Source: JBIOHP01 sp044449065
Lineage (GTDB): Bacteria; Bacteroidota; Ignavibacteria; UBA10030; SZUA-254
Length of the DNA stretch: 64,000 nucleotides
Direction of reading: 5' to 3'
NCBI GenBank assembly: GCA_044449065.1
Contig: JBIOHP010000009.1
Location: 80,142-144,141 of the forward strand
A program made the position numbers and the translations under genes. Under the pieces are notes generated by a model. The model saw only the letters and a list, made by a program, of their open reading frames with translations. It did not search any database and had not been told where the DNA came from. This document shows positions 44,271-53,730 of the stretch, piece after piece (positions within the stretch are counted from its first letter, which is position 1; each line of letters begins with the position of its first letter).

Positions 44271-46319
44271 ATGGCACTTCGATCATCAGCCACAGGGGCA
44301 ATTATAAAAAATTATTCTATTGAAGAATTGGAAGAGGCAGCAAAACTCATGCGGGGTTACGATCTTGTCTCATTATGCGCCGCGGGTTCAGGGCATGCGG
44401 GCGGGACGTTATCGATCATGGATATTACTACAGCTCTTTATTTACATATAGCGGATCATGATCCAAAAAATACAACATGGGAAGATCGTGATCGGATTGT
44501 CTGGTCGACCGGGCACAAGGCGCCCAGCTTATACCTCGGTCTTGCTTTCGCGGGTTATTATCCGATCGATGACGTTGTTCTTCTGCGGAAATTATACTCC
44601 CCATTCCAGGGACATCCTCATTGGTTGAAACTGCCGGGAGTTGAAGTATCCACCGGCTCGCTTGGTCAAGGAATGAGTCTCGCTGTGGGGATGGCGCTTG
44701 CCGCAAAATTAAATAACAAACCGTACAAAACTTTCTGCATCATGGGTGATGGCGAACAGCAGGAGGGACAGATTTGGGAAGCTGCAATGGAAGCAGGTCA
44801 TTACAATCTCGGAAATCTCATCGGCATCGTTGATTGCAACCGTTTGCAGATCGATGGAAAAGTTTCCGATGTTATGCAGGTGGAACCGCTCGAACAAAAA
44901 TACCGGAGCTTCGGCTGGGAAGTTTTTACCTGCGACGGACACAATATGAGAGAAGTAGTCTTTACGCTGGCAAAAGCAAAAGCAGGAATGGCGCGGCCCA
45001 TCGTCATACTTGCCAACACGGTGAAGGGAAAAGGCGTGAGTTTCATTGAGAATGTCGTGGGCTGGCATGGCAAATCTCCGAACCTCGAAGAATTAGAAAA
45101 AGGATTAAAGGAGCTTGGTCTCACCGATCGGATTCCGTACAAGAAACTTCTTGAGAAAGCGCGGGATTTTCAGGCAAATGCAGATAAAAAACTTGAGGCG
45201 AAAATGCCGAAATTCAGAAGCAATTATTGGTGGAACAGCGGACCGAAGATGAAAGTGACAATGGATCCGACTCGTAAGGGATTCGGCAATGCCCTTGCGG
45301 AACATGGCGGCGACGAACGAATCGTTTGTCTTGGTTTGGATATTTCCGGTTCTATCACCATCAGCGATTTTTATTCCGGTCATCCGGAGAGGAAAAACCG
45401 CTGGCTGAGTATGGGGATCGCCGAACAATCGGCTACATCGGTAGCCGCCGCGCTCGCGAAAGAAGGGAAGATACCGGTCTTCGGCACGTATGCCACCTTT
45501 GCCGCTGCCCGAAACCTTGATCAAATCAGGACCTCGATATGTTATGGCAATTTCAACGTAGTGATCGCTGGCGCGCACGGCGGGGTGTCCGTCGGTCCCG
45601 ATGGCGCAACGCATCAGGCGCTCGAAGATTTATTTGCAATGTGCGGCTTGCCGAATATGTCGGTAGTTGTGCCTGCCGATTCGATTGAGACGAAAAAAGC
45701 CACGGAACACCTGTTGTTCAAACATGTGGGACCGAAGTACATCCGTTTTGCGCGGGAAGCTACGCCGGTTATTTCTAACGCGAAGACTCCGTTTGTGTTC
45801 GGCAAAGCAAACGTGATCCGTTTCAAGAAAGAAGCGGACAATTTTACCGAGGCGTTTGAAACAACTCTTGCATCCGAATATGAACGTGGAGATGAAGACC
45901 TGTCCATCATTGCGTGCGGACCGATGGTTCCCGAAGCTATGCGAGCGGCGTATATCCTTGAAACGGAATACGACTCAAAGGCGCGGGTAATCAATATGCA
46001 TACCCTGAAACCCATCGACGCCGATGCGGTAATCAGGGCGGCGAAGGAAACCGGAGTTATCATCACTGCCGAGGAACACCAGATCGGCGCACTCGCATGG
46101 CAAGTAAGCGGTATCATCACTTCCTGTGAAGATCTGTATGGCGTCCCGGTCATCACCGGATTTATTGGCGTGAAAGATCGCTACGGCGAATCAGGCGCCC
46201 CCTGGGAGCTCATCAAGGAGTTTGAGGTGAGCGCGGAGCACATTGCTCAAAAAGCCGTTGACCTTCTCGTGTTGAAGAAAAAGAAAAATCAAAACAAAAC
46301 ATTAAAAACAGCAAAATAA
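44271..46319 (+). CDS. tkt: Transketolase
   Basis: The 682-residue single-chain enzyme is full length. The thiamine-diphosphate motif 'GDGEQQEGQIWEAAM' starts at about 159 and ends with 'NRLQIDG' (about 190). 'GSGHAGGTLSIMDI' (about 39-52) and 'STGSLGQGMSLAVGMAL' are in the N-domain. The central domain has the catalytic glutamate Glu385 in 'MGIAEQSATSVAAAL'. The third domain has 'GEHQ'-like 'TAEEHQIGALAWQV'. It transfers two-carbon ketol units in the pentose phosphate pathway. It is monocistronic, with a terminator at 46341. Confidence 0.93.
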   Translation: MALRSSATGAIIKNYSIEELEEAAKLMRGYDLVSLCAAGSGHAGGTLSIMDITTALYLHIADHDPKNTTWEDRDRIVWSTGHKAPSLYLGLAFAGYYPIDDVVLLRKLYSPFQGHPHWLKLPGVEVSTGSLGQGMSLAVGMALAAKLNNKPYKTFCIMGDGEQQEGQIWEAAMEAGHYNLGNLIGIVDCNRLQIDGKVSDVMQVEPLEQKYRSFGWEVFTCDGHNMREVVFTLAKAKAGMARPIVILANTVKGKGVSFIENVVGWHGKSPNLEELEKGLKELGLTDRIPYKKLLEKARDFQANADKKLEAKMPKFRSNYWWNSGPKMKVTMDPTRKGFGNALAEHGGDERIVCLGLDISGSITISDFYSGHPERKNRWLSMGIAEQSATSVAAALAKEGKIPVFGTYATFAAARNLDQIRTSICYGNFNVVIAGAHGGVSVGPDGATHQALEDLFAMCGLPNMSVVVPADSIETKKATEHLLFKHVGPKYIRFAREATPVISNAKTPFVFGKANVIRFKKEADNFTEAFETTLASEYERGDEDLSIIACGPMVPEAMRAAYILETEYDSKARVINMHTLKPIDADAVIRAAKETGVIITAEEHQIGALAWQVSGIITSCEDLYGVPVITGFIGVKDRYGESGAPWELIKEFEVSAEHIAQKAVDLLVLKKKKNQNKTLKTAK

Positions 46320-46340
46320 GATAGATCACTCGTTATCATT

Positions 46341-46397
46341 AATGTTCCTGCGCTTCAATTCGTTTCCCGCGGATTGAAGTGTGGGAACATTTTTTTA
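46341..46397 (+). terminator. Terminator after transketolase
   Basis: An 8-bp outer stem (46341-46348 with 46384-46391) and a 7-bp inner stem (46353-46359 with 46373-46379) run into TTTTTTT. Shared with the convergent gene to the right. Confidence 0.75.
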
Positions 46398-46437
46398 TGC
46401 TTAATTTTCAGGGCATTGTTCCGGCGTTTGTAATCAA

Positions 46438-47013
46438 TTATTGTACCATCCCGAATTTTTTATTTGCCGCCGTCATCTTAAGGAAATAGCTTAGGCGCTG
46501 TTCAAAGATTTTCGGTCGATGGCGTGCTCCTTCTATCCATCCGATGCGGATACGCTTATATGAGAGTGGGAATTTCTGAAAATTTTTCCAGATGTTTTTA
46601 TTTTCCTTCAAACGAGTTCGTAAATCAGCCGGGATCACAAATCGTTTATCTATCATCTCTCCGCTGCGCCGCGAATGATGGGTATGCTGAATCGCCCCAA
46701 ATCCTGCCGGAGTCATTTTCTTTTGCCGGATCAGTCGCCGTACCCGCTCTGTATTCATTGGTGAAAGTTTGCTTCCCGGACGGCGGTGTGTGTACCGCTG
46801 GCAATATTTTTCGCCGTCGATGGGTTTGAGAATGCTGTCGATCCATCCGAAACACAGCGCTTCTTCTACCGCATCGTTGTAGGGAATCCGCTCCCTGGAC
46901 GCATTCTTCTTGTAATAGATCAACCAGATTTCTTTTTTCGACGTATGATATTTCTTCAACCACGCCCGCCACTGTATTCTGTCGCGGGCGTAGAATGTTT
47001 CCGTAACTTCCAT
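46438..47013 (-). CDS. YdeI/OmdA-like family protein
   Basis: A 191-residue protein of the YdeI (OmpD-associated / bacteriocin-protection) family. 'DRIQWRAWLKKYHTSKKEIWLIYYKK' (about 11-36), 'PYNDAVEEALCFGWIDS' (about 44-60) and the C-terminal 'AADLRTRLKENKNIWKNF..LSYKRIRIGWIEGARH' region are all family features. The molecular role is not settled. It converges on the transketolase terminator. Confidence 0.85.
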   Translation of the reverse strand: MEVTETFYARDRIQWRAWLKKYHTSKKEIWLIYYKKNASRERIPYNDAVEEALCFGWIDSILKPIDGEKYCQRYTHRRPGSKLSPMNTERVRRLIRQKKMTPAGFGAIQHTHHSRRSGEMIDKRFVIPADLRTRLKENKNIWKNFQKFPLSYKRIRIGWIEGARHRPKIFEQRLSYFLKMTAANKKFGMVQ

Positions 47014-47232
47014 AATTATTTTTGTAATTGATAACCTGTTATAATACGAAGAGAAGTAAAAAGACGCAAGACAATAAATGATGGAACCTCCCGTGGATAG
47101 GAAGTAGTGTCTCTAAATTGAAGATTACCCCTGTAAGACCAAATCATCCGGAAGTTTGCCAAATCCCCTATTATTTCATACATTAAATATTCAGATAACT
47201 TACTCTTATATCTCAAATTTCAAAGGAAATCC

Positions 47233-48372
47233 ATGAAACGACGGTCCAAGTTGCTCGCTATTCTTATATTGGTATTCTTATTTTCGATTCAGGGCTATAG
47301 TCAGGATAAGACTGCTCCCCATAATGGTCCTCCGCCTGAAAAAACCGTAGAACAGGTTAAAAAGAACATCAAAGTCCTTACCGGAATGCCTGCTTCGCAG
47401 TTTAATTCGGTAATGGATTATTTTACAGCGTCCCTCGGCGTGGGCTGCGACCATTGCCACGCTTCCGATGCTTCGGGACATATCCAGTTCGAGAGCGATG
47501 AAAAAGACGCCAAGAAAACCGCGCGTGAGATGATAACGATGGTGAAAGCATTGAACGAAGATCATTTCAACGGAAAACTTTCGGTTACATGCTATACCTG
47601 TCACCGCGGCTCAACCGAACCGATGAGAATGCCCCAGCTCCCGATTGCTGCGCGACCGAAAGAAGATGAACATGGACCGGAGCATGCAAAACTACCGAAA
47701 ATCGAAGACCTGCTCTCCGCTTATGAAAACGCCCTGGGCGGCGCTGACGCTATTGCGAAAATTAAAACACGCGTCACCAAAGCCATACTTACAAGGGATG
47801 GAAATGAGCTGCCGCTGGAGATGACCCAGATGGCGCCCGACCGGTATGCCGGAACGATGACTGTTGAAGGAAGAGGCGATTTTACGAATGTGTATAACGG
47901 ACATGATGTTTGGTCGGTCATGAAAGACGGCAGCCGCCCGCTGCCCGAAACCGAACGTATCCGGCTCAGCCGCGAAGCTCCCATGTTTCCCTTGCAGCAT
48001 ATGAGGGACCTCGGCGAGATGCTGCAGCTCCGCGGAACCGATACGGTAAACGGCAAATCAGCGTATGTGTTGTTCGCGCGTATTGGCGATAATATCATGG
48101 AACGGTATTACATCGATAGCGCAACATCGCTTCTCATCCGCCGCAACGTGTTGAATAAAACTATGCTCTCATGGATTCCCGATCAATGCGATTACGAAGA
48201 TTACCGGACGGTTGACGGCGTGAAAATTCCTTTTGTGATGCGATATTCGTACGTCAATTCGCGCAACAACAGCATTCACCGGTTTACCGACGTGAAGCAG
48301 AATGTAGCAGTCGACGAGAAACTCTTCGCAATGCCGGAGATGAAGGCGCCGGATATGAGAGAAAGAAGATAA
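47233..48372 (+). CDS. Reaction-centre-type c cytochrome (two CxxCH) with C-terminal LolA-like domain
   Basis: A 379-residue exported protein (signal peptide 1-23, cleavage near GYS-QD). The N-terminal domain matches the photosynthetic reaction-centre cytochrome c subunit family, with haem sites C72-D-H-C-H76 and C120-Y-T-C-H124 ('CYTCHRGSTEP') preceded by 'NIKVLTGMPASQF'. Residues about 155-370 resemble an outer-membrane-lipoprotein-sorting-type beta domain ('YENALGGADAIAKIK'). No photosynthesis gene is in the window. In non-phototrophs this fusion probably carries electrons in the periplasm, partner unknown. Confidence 0.85.
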   Translation: MKRRSKLLAILILVFLFSIQGYSQDKTAPHNGPPPEKTVEQVKKNIKVLTGMPASQFNSVMDYFTASLGVGCDHCHASDASGHIQFESDEKDAKKTAREMITMVKALNEDHFNGKLSVTCYTCHRGSTEPMRMPQLPIAARPKEDEHGPEHAKLPKIEDLLSAYENALGGADAIAKIKTRVTKAILTRDGNELPLEMTQMAPDRYAGTMTVEGRGDFTNVYNGHDVWSVMKDGSRPLPETERIRLSREAPMFPLQHMRDLGEMLQLRGTDTVNGKSAYVLFARIGDNIMERYYIDSATSLLIRRNVLNKTMLSWIPDQCDYEDYRTVDGVKIPFVMRYSYVNSRNNSIHRFTDVKQNVAVDEKLFAMPEMKAPDMRERR

Positions 48373-48390
48373 GATATTTATTCATCTATC

Positions 48391-48514
48391 GGGGTCGTCC
48401 CAAAAGAAATTACTACGCTTCGGTGAGTCATGCTGAACTCGGTTCAGCATCTGGTTTGACCCATTTTTAGATCCAGAAACAAGTTCGGGATGACGATTTT
48501 TTTTGGACGACTTC
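48391..48514. repeat. Miniature inverted-repeat element, copy C (reverse orientation)
   Basis: Ends GGGGTCGTCCCAAAAG and TTTTTTGGACGACTTC form terminal inverted repeats. The internal hairpins appear in reverse order relative to copies A and B (GAAACAAGTTCGGGATGAC on the right). About 124 bp. Confidence 0.7.
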
Positions 48515-48626
48515 GGAGATGAAAGACGTCATCCATTTCAGTTTATCGGCGCTCCCGATGCATATTTGGTAATATTCTCTTCAAATTGCATCTCCCCTCA
48601 ATTTTTGGTAAGTTTCTAACAGTCCT

Positions 48627-49700
48627 ATGCAGAATATTTCCAAAATTCTGGTCGTTCGGTTCAGTTCTATGGGGGATATTGTGCTCGCGTCTCCGCTCCT
48701 GCGAATTTTGCGAAAATCTTTTCCATCCGCGCAAATCGATTTTCTCACAAAAGAAGAGTACGCCGACCTGGTCAGGTACAATCCGAATATTTCCTCTGTC
48801 ATCACTCTTCAGTCGGCTTCGCGGAACGAGTTAAGAACGGTTCGGCGAAAGTTACGGCGGACGAGGTATTCCGTATTGCTCGATCTCCATAATAGTCTCC
48901 GCAGCAGGTATATCCGGAAATACGCGCATGTTGGCGCAAAGTATGTTGTTAACAAGAGAATCGTCCAGCGATTCTTCCTCGTGAATTTCCACTGGAATAT
49001 GTACAACACCGTCGTCCCCGTTTTCGAACGATATCTTGAAACGGCAAAAAATCTCGGCGTATCGGATGACAACTCCGGTTTGGATTTTTTTATACCGGAA
49101 ACTTATACCTCATCCGCGATGATATATTTAAGTGATTTTGTAATTGCCGATGAGCCATTAATCGCTCTTGCGCCCACTGCAAAACACGCAACGAAAATGT
49201 GGCTCCCGGAACGATTTATCGATTACGGCGTCGCAATCGCAGCCGAGTACAACGCGAGATTATTAGTTTTTGGCGGCGCTGACGAGATTGATTATTGCGA
49301 AGAGATCGTGAAGCGAATTAATTCCAGGTCAGGGAAGGGCTCTGCAAAAAATTGCGCCGGCAGACCATCGCTTCTGGAAACCGCGGCGCTCATTAAGCGA
49401 TGCGATCTCCTGGTGTCAAACGATACCGGTCTCATGCATATCGGTTCAGCGTGCGGTAAAAAACTCATAGCAATATTTGGTTCAACGGTGAAGGAATTCG
49501 GTTTTTTCCCGGACGCCAAAAACAGCATCGTCCTGGAAAATATTTCCCTCGATTGCAGACCCTGCTCGCATATCGGATTAAATAAATGCCCCAAAGGGCA
49601 TTTTCGCTGCATGACGGAAATATCTGTCGACGATCTTCTCCGCGCCACCCATACGTTATTACCCGTTCCTGCGCCTATGAATTTGAAGAAGGGGTTTTAA
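48627..49700 (+). CDS. Glycosyltransferase family 9 (heptosyltransferase-like)
   Basis: A 357-residue GT9 protein. N-terminal 'ILVVRFSSMGDIVLASPLLRIL' is the family signature, and the acceptor/donor region has 'ALAPTAKHATKMWLPERF' and 'LVSNDTGLMHIGSACGKK'. The C-terminal 'LDCRPCSHIGLNKCPKGHF' is typical of heptosyltransferases I/II. It adds heptose (or a similar sugar) to the inner LPS core on the cytoplasmic side. The Kdo transferase follows 76 bases later. Confidence 0.88.
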   Translation: MQNISKILVVRFSSMGDIVLASPLLRILRKSFPSAQIDFLTKEEYADLVRYNPNISSVITLQSASRNELRTVRRKLRRTRYSVLLDLHNSLRSRYIRKYAHVGAKYVVNKRIVQRFFLVNFHWNMYNTVVPVFERYLETAKNLGVSDDNSGLDFFIPETYTSSAMIYLSDFVIADEPLIALAPTAKHATKMWLPERFIDYGVAIAAEYNARLLVFGGADEIDYCEEIVKRINSRSGKGSAKNCAGRPSLLETAALIKRCDLLVSNDTGLMHIGSACGKKLIAIFGSTVKEFGFFPDAKNSIVLENISLDCRPCSHIGLNKCPKGHFRCMTEISVDDLLRATHTLLPVPAPMNLKKGF

Positions 49701-49776
49701 ATCACCGTGCCCAAACCGGTTCAGGGTAACTTCTTTTCTCTGCAACTATACATCGTATCTTAAGATACTATTGTGC

Positions 49777-51099
49777 ATGTTCTGGCGAATCATCTATAAT
49801 ATTCTCATCGTTCCGGCGGTAAAGATTTTGATCCCCGTCATCGGGCTCTTCGACCGGAAAATGCGGCGGGGGATTGAAGGAAGAAAAGACCTCTTCGAAA
49901 AATTTCAGCGGGAGATCTCGCGTCTCGATTCGCGGAAACGCGACAATGGAAACCCACCGCGCGTCTGGTTTCATTCCTCCTCCATGGGCGAGTTTGAACA
50001 GGCAAAGCCGATTATCGCGGAATTGCGGAAACGCTGGGCGAACATTGAAATTATCGTATCGTTTTTCTCTCCATCGGGTTACGATCATTCACGGTCGTAC
50101 AGACATGCCGACATTATCACCTATATTCCGTTCGATACCCCGGCGGACGCAAAAAAATTCATTGAGATCATGAAACCCACCGTTGCCATCATGGTACGGT
50201 ACGATGTTTGGCCCAATCATATCTGGACGCTTCATGAGATGCGGGTGCCGACCTTTATCGCCAACGCCACGTTGAGCGAAACAACCACGCGGGCGCTTCC
50301 CTTATTGAAACAATTCCATTACGGTCTCTATAACGCTATCGATTATATATTAACCGTATCGGAATCGGATGTGAAAATGTTCGAATCGTTCCGGCTCGAT
50401 CATTCCATCGTAAAATCCATTGGGGATACGCGCTACGATCAGGTGCTCCAGCGGAGCGCGGACGCTAAATCGCGCCATATTCTTCCCGCAGCCGTTTATT
50501 CCGGCAAACAGGCGCTGGTCATCGGCAGCAGTTGGGAAGACGATGAAAACGTTCTCTTGCCCGTTGTCCAGCGGTTGATTGATGAACATCCCAACCTGGT
50601 GGTGATTCTTGCTCCTCACGAGCCGAACGAGGAAAACCTCGAACGCATTGAAAAAACCATGAACGGGCGCACCCCAACGCTCCGCTTTTCACTGATCGTC
50701 GATCATAAAGATGAACGGTTTATTCTGGTCGATAGCATCGGCATCCTGATGACGCTGTACCGGTATGCAGATATCGCCTTTGTGGGGGGGAGTTTTAAGC
50801 AGGGTGTCCATAATGTGCTAGAACCCGCCGTCTATGGCGTCCCGGTAATTGTGGGACCGAAGCACGAAAATTCACACGAAGCGGTCAAACTAAAGGAACT
50901 TGGGGCGCTCTTTGTCGGAACAAACGAACTCGATTTATACGGAACCATCCGTTCGCTTCTCGAGAACGATCTGAAACGCACCGATGCGGGAAAAAAAGCG
51001 CTCGATTATGTTTGCACCAATGCCGGCGCGACTGAACGTTTTCTTTCTTATCTTGAAAAGGTGCTGGAAACGAAGGAGTCTCATCATTCGAGTGTTTGA
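49777..51099 (+). CDS. waaA: 3-deoxy-D-manno-octulosonic acid (Kdo) transferase
   Basis: A 440-residue GT30 enzyme. The N-terminal membrane-anchoring helix (about 5-24) is followed by 'VWFHSSSMGEFEQAKPII' (about 67-84), which carries the catalytic Glu. In the C-terminal domain 'VIGSSWEDDENVLLPV', 'LILAPHEPNEENL' and 'FVGGSFKQGVHNVLEPA' (donor binding) are clear. It attaches Kdo to lipid A precursors. The ATG at 49777 is preferred over TTG at 49771. Its presence implies an LPS-bearing outer membrane. Confidence 0.93.
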   Translation: MFWRIIYNILIVPAVKILIPVIGLFDRKMRRGIEGRKDLFEKFQREISRLDSRKRDNGNPPRVWFHSSSMGEFEQAKPIIAELRKRWANIEIIVSFFSPSGYDHSRSYRHADIITYIPFDTPADAKKFIEIMKPTVAIMVRYDVWPNHIWTLHEMRVPTFIANATLSETTTRALPLLKQFHYGLYNAIDYILTVSESDVKMFESFRLDHSIVKSIGDTRYDQVLQRSADAKSRHILPAAVYSGKQALVIGSSWEDDENVLLPVVQRLIDEHPNLVVILAPHEPNEENLERIEKTMNGRTPTLRFSLIVDHKDERFILVDSIGILMTLYRYADIAFVGGSFKQGVHNVLEPAVYGVPVIVGPKHENSHEAVKLKELGALFVGTNELDLYGTIRSLLENDLKRTDAGKKALDYVCTNAGATERFLSYLEKVLETKESHHSSV

Positions 51100-51170
51100 C
51101 TCTAATTTTGATTTGTTTGAATAGATTCAAAAGTTTTTATTTATTAATTTCGTAATTCAATAACATCTTT

Positions 51171-52337
51171 ATGAAAATTGCCTACTTCGATACCGTTGGC
51201 GGCGTGAGCGGCGATATGACGCTCGGCGCGTTCGTCAGCGCGGGAATTCCTATCGACGAACTCCGGCGTGAAATTCAAAAGCTTAATCTAATCGGCGTTG
51301 AGCTTGAAGCATCTCACATTGTGCGCAACGGCATCACAGCGGTAAAGGTTGACGTAGTGATTTCGGCGCCGGATACCAAGCAGCATCGGCATCTCCACCA
51401 GGTATTCGAGATTATCGATAAAAGCGCGCTCGCCTCATCGGTGAAAGAGAATGCAAAGAAAATATTCCGCACTGTGGGAGAAGCGGAAGCTAAAGTCCAC
51501 AATACGCCCCTCGAAAAACTTCATTTTCATGAAGTGGGGATGCTCGATTCTATAGTTGATATCTGCGGCGCGGCGATATGTATCGACCTGCTCAAGATTG
51601 AACGGGTATATTCCTCGCCGGTCAAAGTGGGGCAGGGCGGGCTCATCACGGCGGAACATGGCAAGCTGCCTAATCCCGGTCCCGCAACCATGGAAATTTT
51701 GAAGGGATACCCTGTTATTCTTACCGATATCCCGTATGAGCTGACAACACCCACCGGCGCCGCAATCATCAAGACATTATCTTCCGGTGTATTATCGACC
51801 GAGCGATTTACTGTCGATAGCGTCGGATACGGCGCAGGAACCAGGGAGATGCCGGACGTGCCGAATCTTCTTCGGATCATGACGGGCACGCTTTCACCCT
51901 CGCTCGTTGAAGACGACGTCGTCTCGATTGAGACGAACATCGACGATATGAATCCCGAAATTTATCCCTTTGTCATCGAGCAGTTGCTTGCCGCAGGCGC
52001 GCACGATGCGTATATGATTCCCGTTGTGATGAAGAAGGGACGTCCCGGCATTCTTCTCTCCGTTCTCACAGAACGGAAGAAGATGGATAGTATCATGAAT
52101 ATTCTTTTCGCGCAAACGACGACCATCGGCGTGCGTATCCAGCCCGTTGAACGCAGGAAAGTGAAGCGGGAAATAGCTGAACTTCAAACCCGGTTTGGTT
52201 TGACGAAAGTGAAAAAAATCGAATTCGACGGCAGGGCGCGCTTTGTGCCGGAGTTTGAGGAATGCAAACGTATCGCGCTGGAAAATAAATTGCCGTTGAT
52301 TGAGGTGTATAAAGAATTAGAAAGATGTATTTCCTAA
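51171..52337 (+). CDS. larC: LarC, nickel-pincer cofactor nickel insertase
   Basis: A 388-residue LarC/DUF111 protein: 'YFDTVGGVSGDMTLGAFVSAG' at the N-terminus, 'KLHFHEVGMLDSIVDICGA' in the middle, 'GQGGLITAEHGKLPNPGPAT' and C-terminal 'ETNIDDMNPEIYPFVIEQL'. LarC uses CTP to insert nickel into the pincer cofactor of lactate racemase and its relatives. Here it is a single continuous frame, unlike species where LarC depends on a frameshift. LarB, LarE and LarA are not in the window. Confidence 0.93.
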   Translation: MKIAYFDTVGGVSGDMTLGAFVSAGIPIDELRREIQKLNLIGVELEASHIVRNGITAVKVDVVISAPDTKQHRHLHQVFEIIDKSALASSVKENAKKIFRTVGEAEAKVHNTPLEKLHFHEVGMLDSIVDICGAAICIDLLKIERVYSSPVKVGQGGLITAEHGKLPNPGPATMEILKGYPVILTDIPYELTTPTGAAIIKTLSSGVLSTERFTVDSVGYGAGTREMPDVPNLLRIMTGTLSPSLVEDDVVSIETNIDDMNPEIYPFVIEQLLAAGAHDAYMIPVVMKKGRPGILLSVLTERKKMDSIMNILFAQTTTIGVRIQPVERRKVKREIAELQTRFGLTKVKKIEFDGRARFVPEFEECKRIALENKLPLIEVYKELERCIS

Positions 52338-52388
52338 ACATGTTGACGCTAAATTCGCTAGTGAATTAATTCGCATTCTAAAGCAACA

Positions 52389-52856
52389 ATGAATGATTAC
52401 ACCGAATACTTAAAATATGAATGGGTGATAGCGCGTAGGGCTTACGCGGCAATTTGCGACTATATCCTTTATTTTGCAATTTGTGCTTCTTATATTATAA
52501 TTTTTGGTGAGCGCATTTCTGATGGACGATGGATGACGGGTAGAGAAACCGATATTGTGTTCATAATGCTCTGGCTTATATTATTTCCTGTAACGGAATC
52601 GTTCAAAGGTCGTACCATATTCAAAGCTATCTTCAAACTAAGAGTGATTTTCGAGGGGGAAAATTCCAGTGATCGCATCGTCTCAACATTGTTGAGACGA
52701 ATTCTTGATCCAATTGATTTACTTTTTTCATTTGGGATTGTTGCGGTTATTGCTGTAAAGGTTTCAAAGAAACATAAACGACTGGGAGACTTTCTCGGCG
52801 GAACACATGTAATTTTAGAGAATTCGTCTGTGGGTCAATTACCAAATCCGATGTAA
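52389..52856 (+). CDS. RDD-family membrane protein
   Basis: A 155-residue protein with an RDD-like pattern. 'RRAYAAICDYILYFAICASYI' is the first helix with preceding Arg, a second helix follows near 'VFIMLWLILFPVTESF', then 'TIFKAIFKLRVI' and 'LLRRILDPIDLLFSFGIVAVI'. The closing 'KRLGDFLGGTHVI' is typical. RDD proteins are small integral membrane proteins of mixed or unknown role, some acting in transport. It starts 52 bases after larC. Confidence 0.82.
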   Translation: MNDYTEYLKYEWVIARRAYAAICDYILYFAICASYIIIFGERISDGRWMTGRETDIVFIMLWLILFPVTESFKGRTIFKAIFKLRVIFEGENSSDRIVSTLLRRILDPIDLLFSFGIVAVIAVKVSKKHKRLGDFLGGTHVILENSSVGQLPNPM

Positions 52857-52866
52857 ACAAATATTC

Positions 52867-52930
52867 ACCACCCCTCGCTCCGCGTCTCCCCTCCTGAACT
52901 CAGGAGGGGAAGCCCGCAGGGAGGGGTGGT
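52867..52930. repeat. Double-stem palindromic element
   Basis: Outer stem ACCACCCCTC / GAGGGGTGGT (52867-52876 with 52921-52930) and inner stem TCCCCTCCTG / CAGGAGGGGA (52887-52896 with 52901-52910). It could end the RDD transcript, but it lacks a T-run and looks like a dispersed hairpin repeat. Confidence 0.6.
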
Positions 52931-53067
52931 CGGATTTGCGAGTTGGTTCTTAGGGATGGAGAAACAGGGGACCGAAAGAAATAGATACAAAAATAATTTT
53001 CTTACGCGGCACAAGTTCTAATGCGACAGAATTAAAATGGAAATAATCAAAAAATATTTTTATTGAT

Positions 53068-53730
53068 ATGAGTGACAATTCAAAGACTTCACAGTCCAAC
53101 AAAGGACGTACATACCGGAAATGGACCGAAGAGGAAATAGCGTTTCTCAAAAAACATTACGTGAAGAAAGGAAGAAAATTCATCGCCGAACATCTTCAGC
53201 GTACTACAACCTGTGTGGCGGGCTATGCACGCGTGCTTGGATTAAAGAGAGAGGAGCACCGTAACTGGAGTTCATTCGAGGACGATTATGTCCGGAGAAA
53301 TTTCGGAAAAAAACTGGCGCGCTCAATCGCGCGTTCGCTCCATCGCTCTATCAATACGATACATTCCCGCGCAAGCATGCTCGGATTAACGAAGGAAAAA
53401 GACCCGGTATACACTCCGGAGGAACGGGCGTTTATTAAACAGCAGTATGAGAGCGGAGTTTCGGCGACGAAGATCGCGGAAAAGATGGGACGCACCGAAT
53501 CTTCCATTCGCACGCGCATTAATCGCTGGGGATTGAAGAGCAGCCGCCCATGGTCTAAACGCGAAATAAAATTTCTGAAAAAACATTTTATTTCGATGAA
53601 ATTAAAAGAAATTGCGCTGGCGCTGGGAAGAACGGAAAGTTCTGTATCACATTACGTTCATCGGCATGCACTTAGAAAGAAGCCCCTCAAACAACCTGCC
53701 CCTGAACCTTCCGGCGTCGATCAGACCTGA
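53068..53730 (+). CDS. Four-repeat Myb/SANT-like putative DNA-binding protein
   Basis: A 220-residue basic protein made of four successive about 48-residue helix-turn-helix units starting near residues 17 ('KWTEEEIAFLKKHY'), 65 ('NWSSFEDDYVRRNF'), 112 ('VYTPEERAFIKQQY') and 158 ('PWSKREIKFLKKHF'). Each ends with an 'R(T/S)..SV/I..R...LGL'-type recognition helix. Single or double units of this kind occur in bacterial GcrA/SANT-like DNA-binding proteins. Four in a row would suit binding an extended or repeated site. No signal or membrane segment. Target unknown. Confidence 0.75.
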   Translation: MSDNSKTSQSNKGRTYRKWTEEEIAFLKKHYVKKGRKFIAEHLQRTTTCVAGYARVLGLKREEHRNWSSFEDDYVRRNFGKKLARSIARSLHRSINTIHSRASMLGLTKEKDPVYTPEERAFIKQQYESGVSATKIAEKMGRTESSIRTRINRWGLKSSRPWSKREIKFLKKHFISMKLKEIALALGRTESSVSHYVHRHALRKKPLKQPAPEPSGVDQT

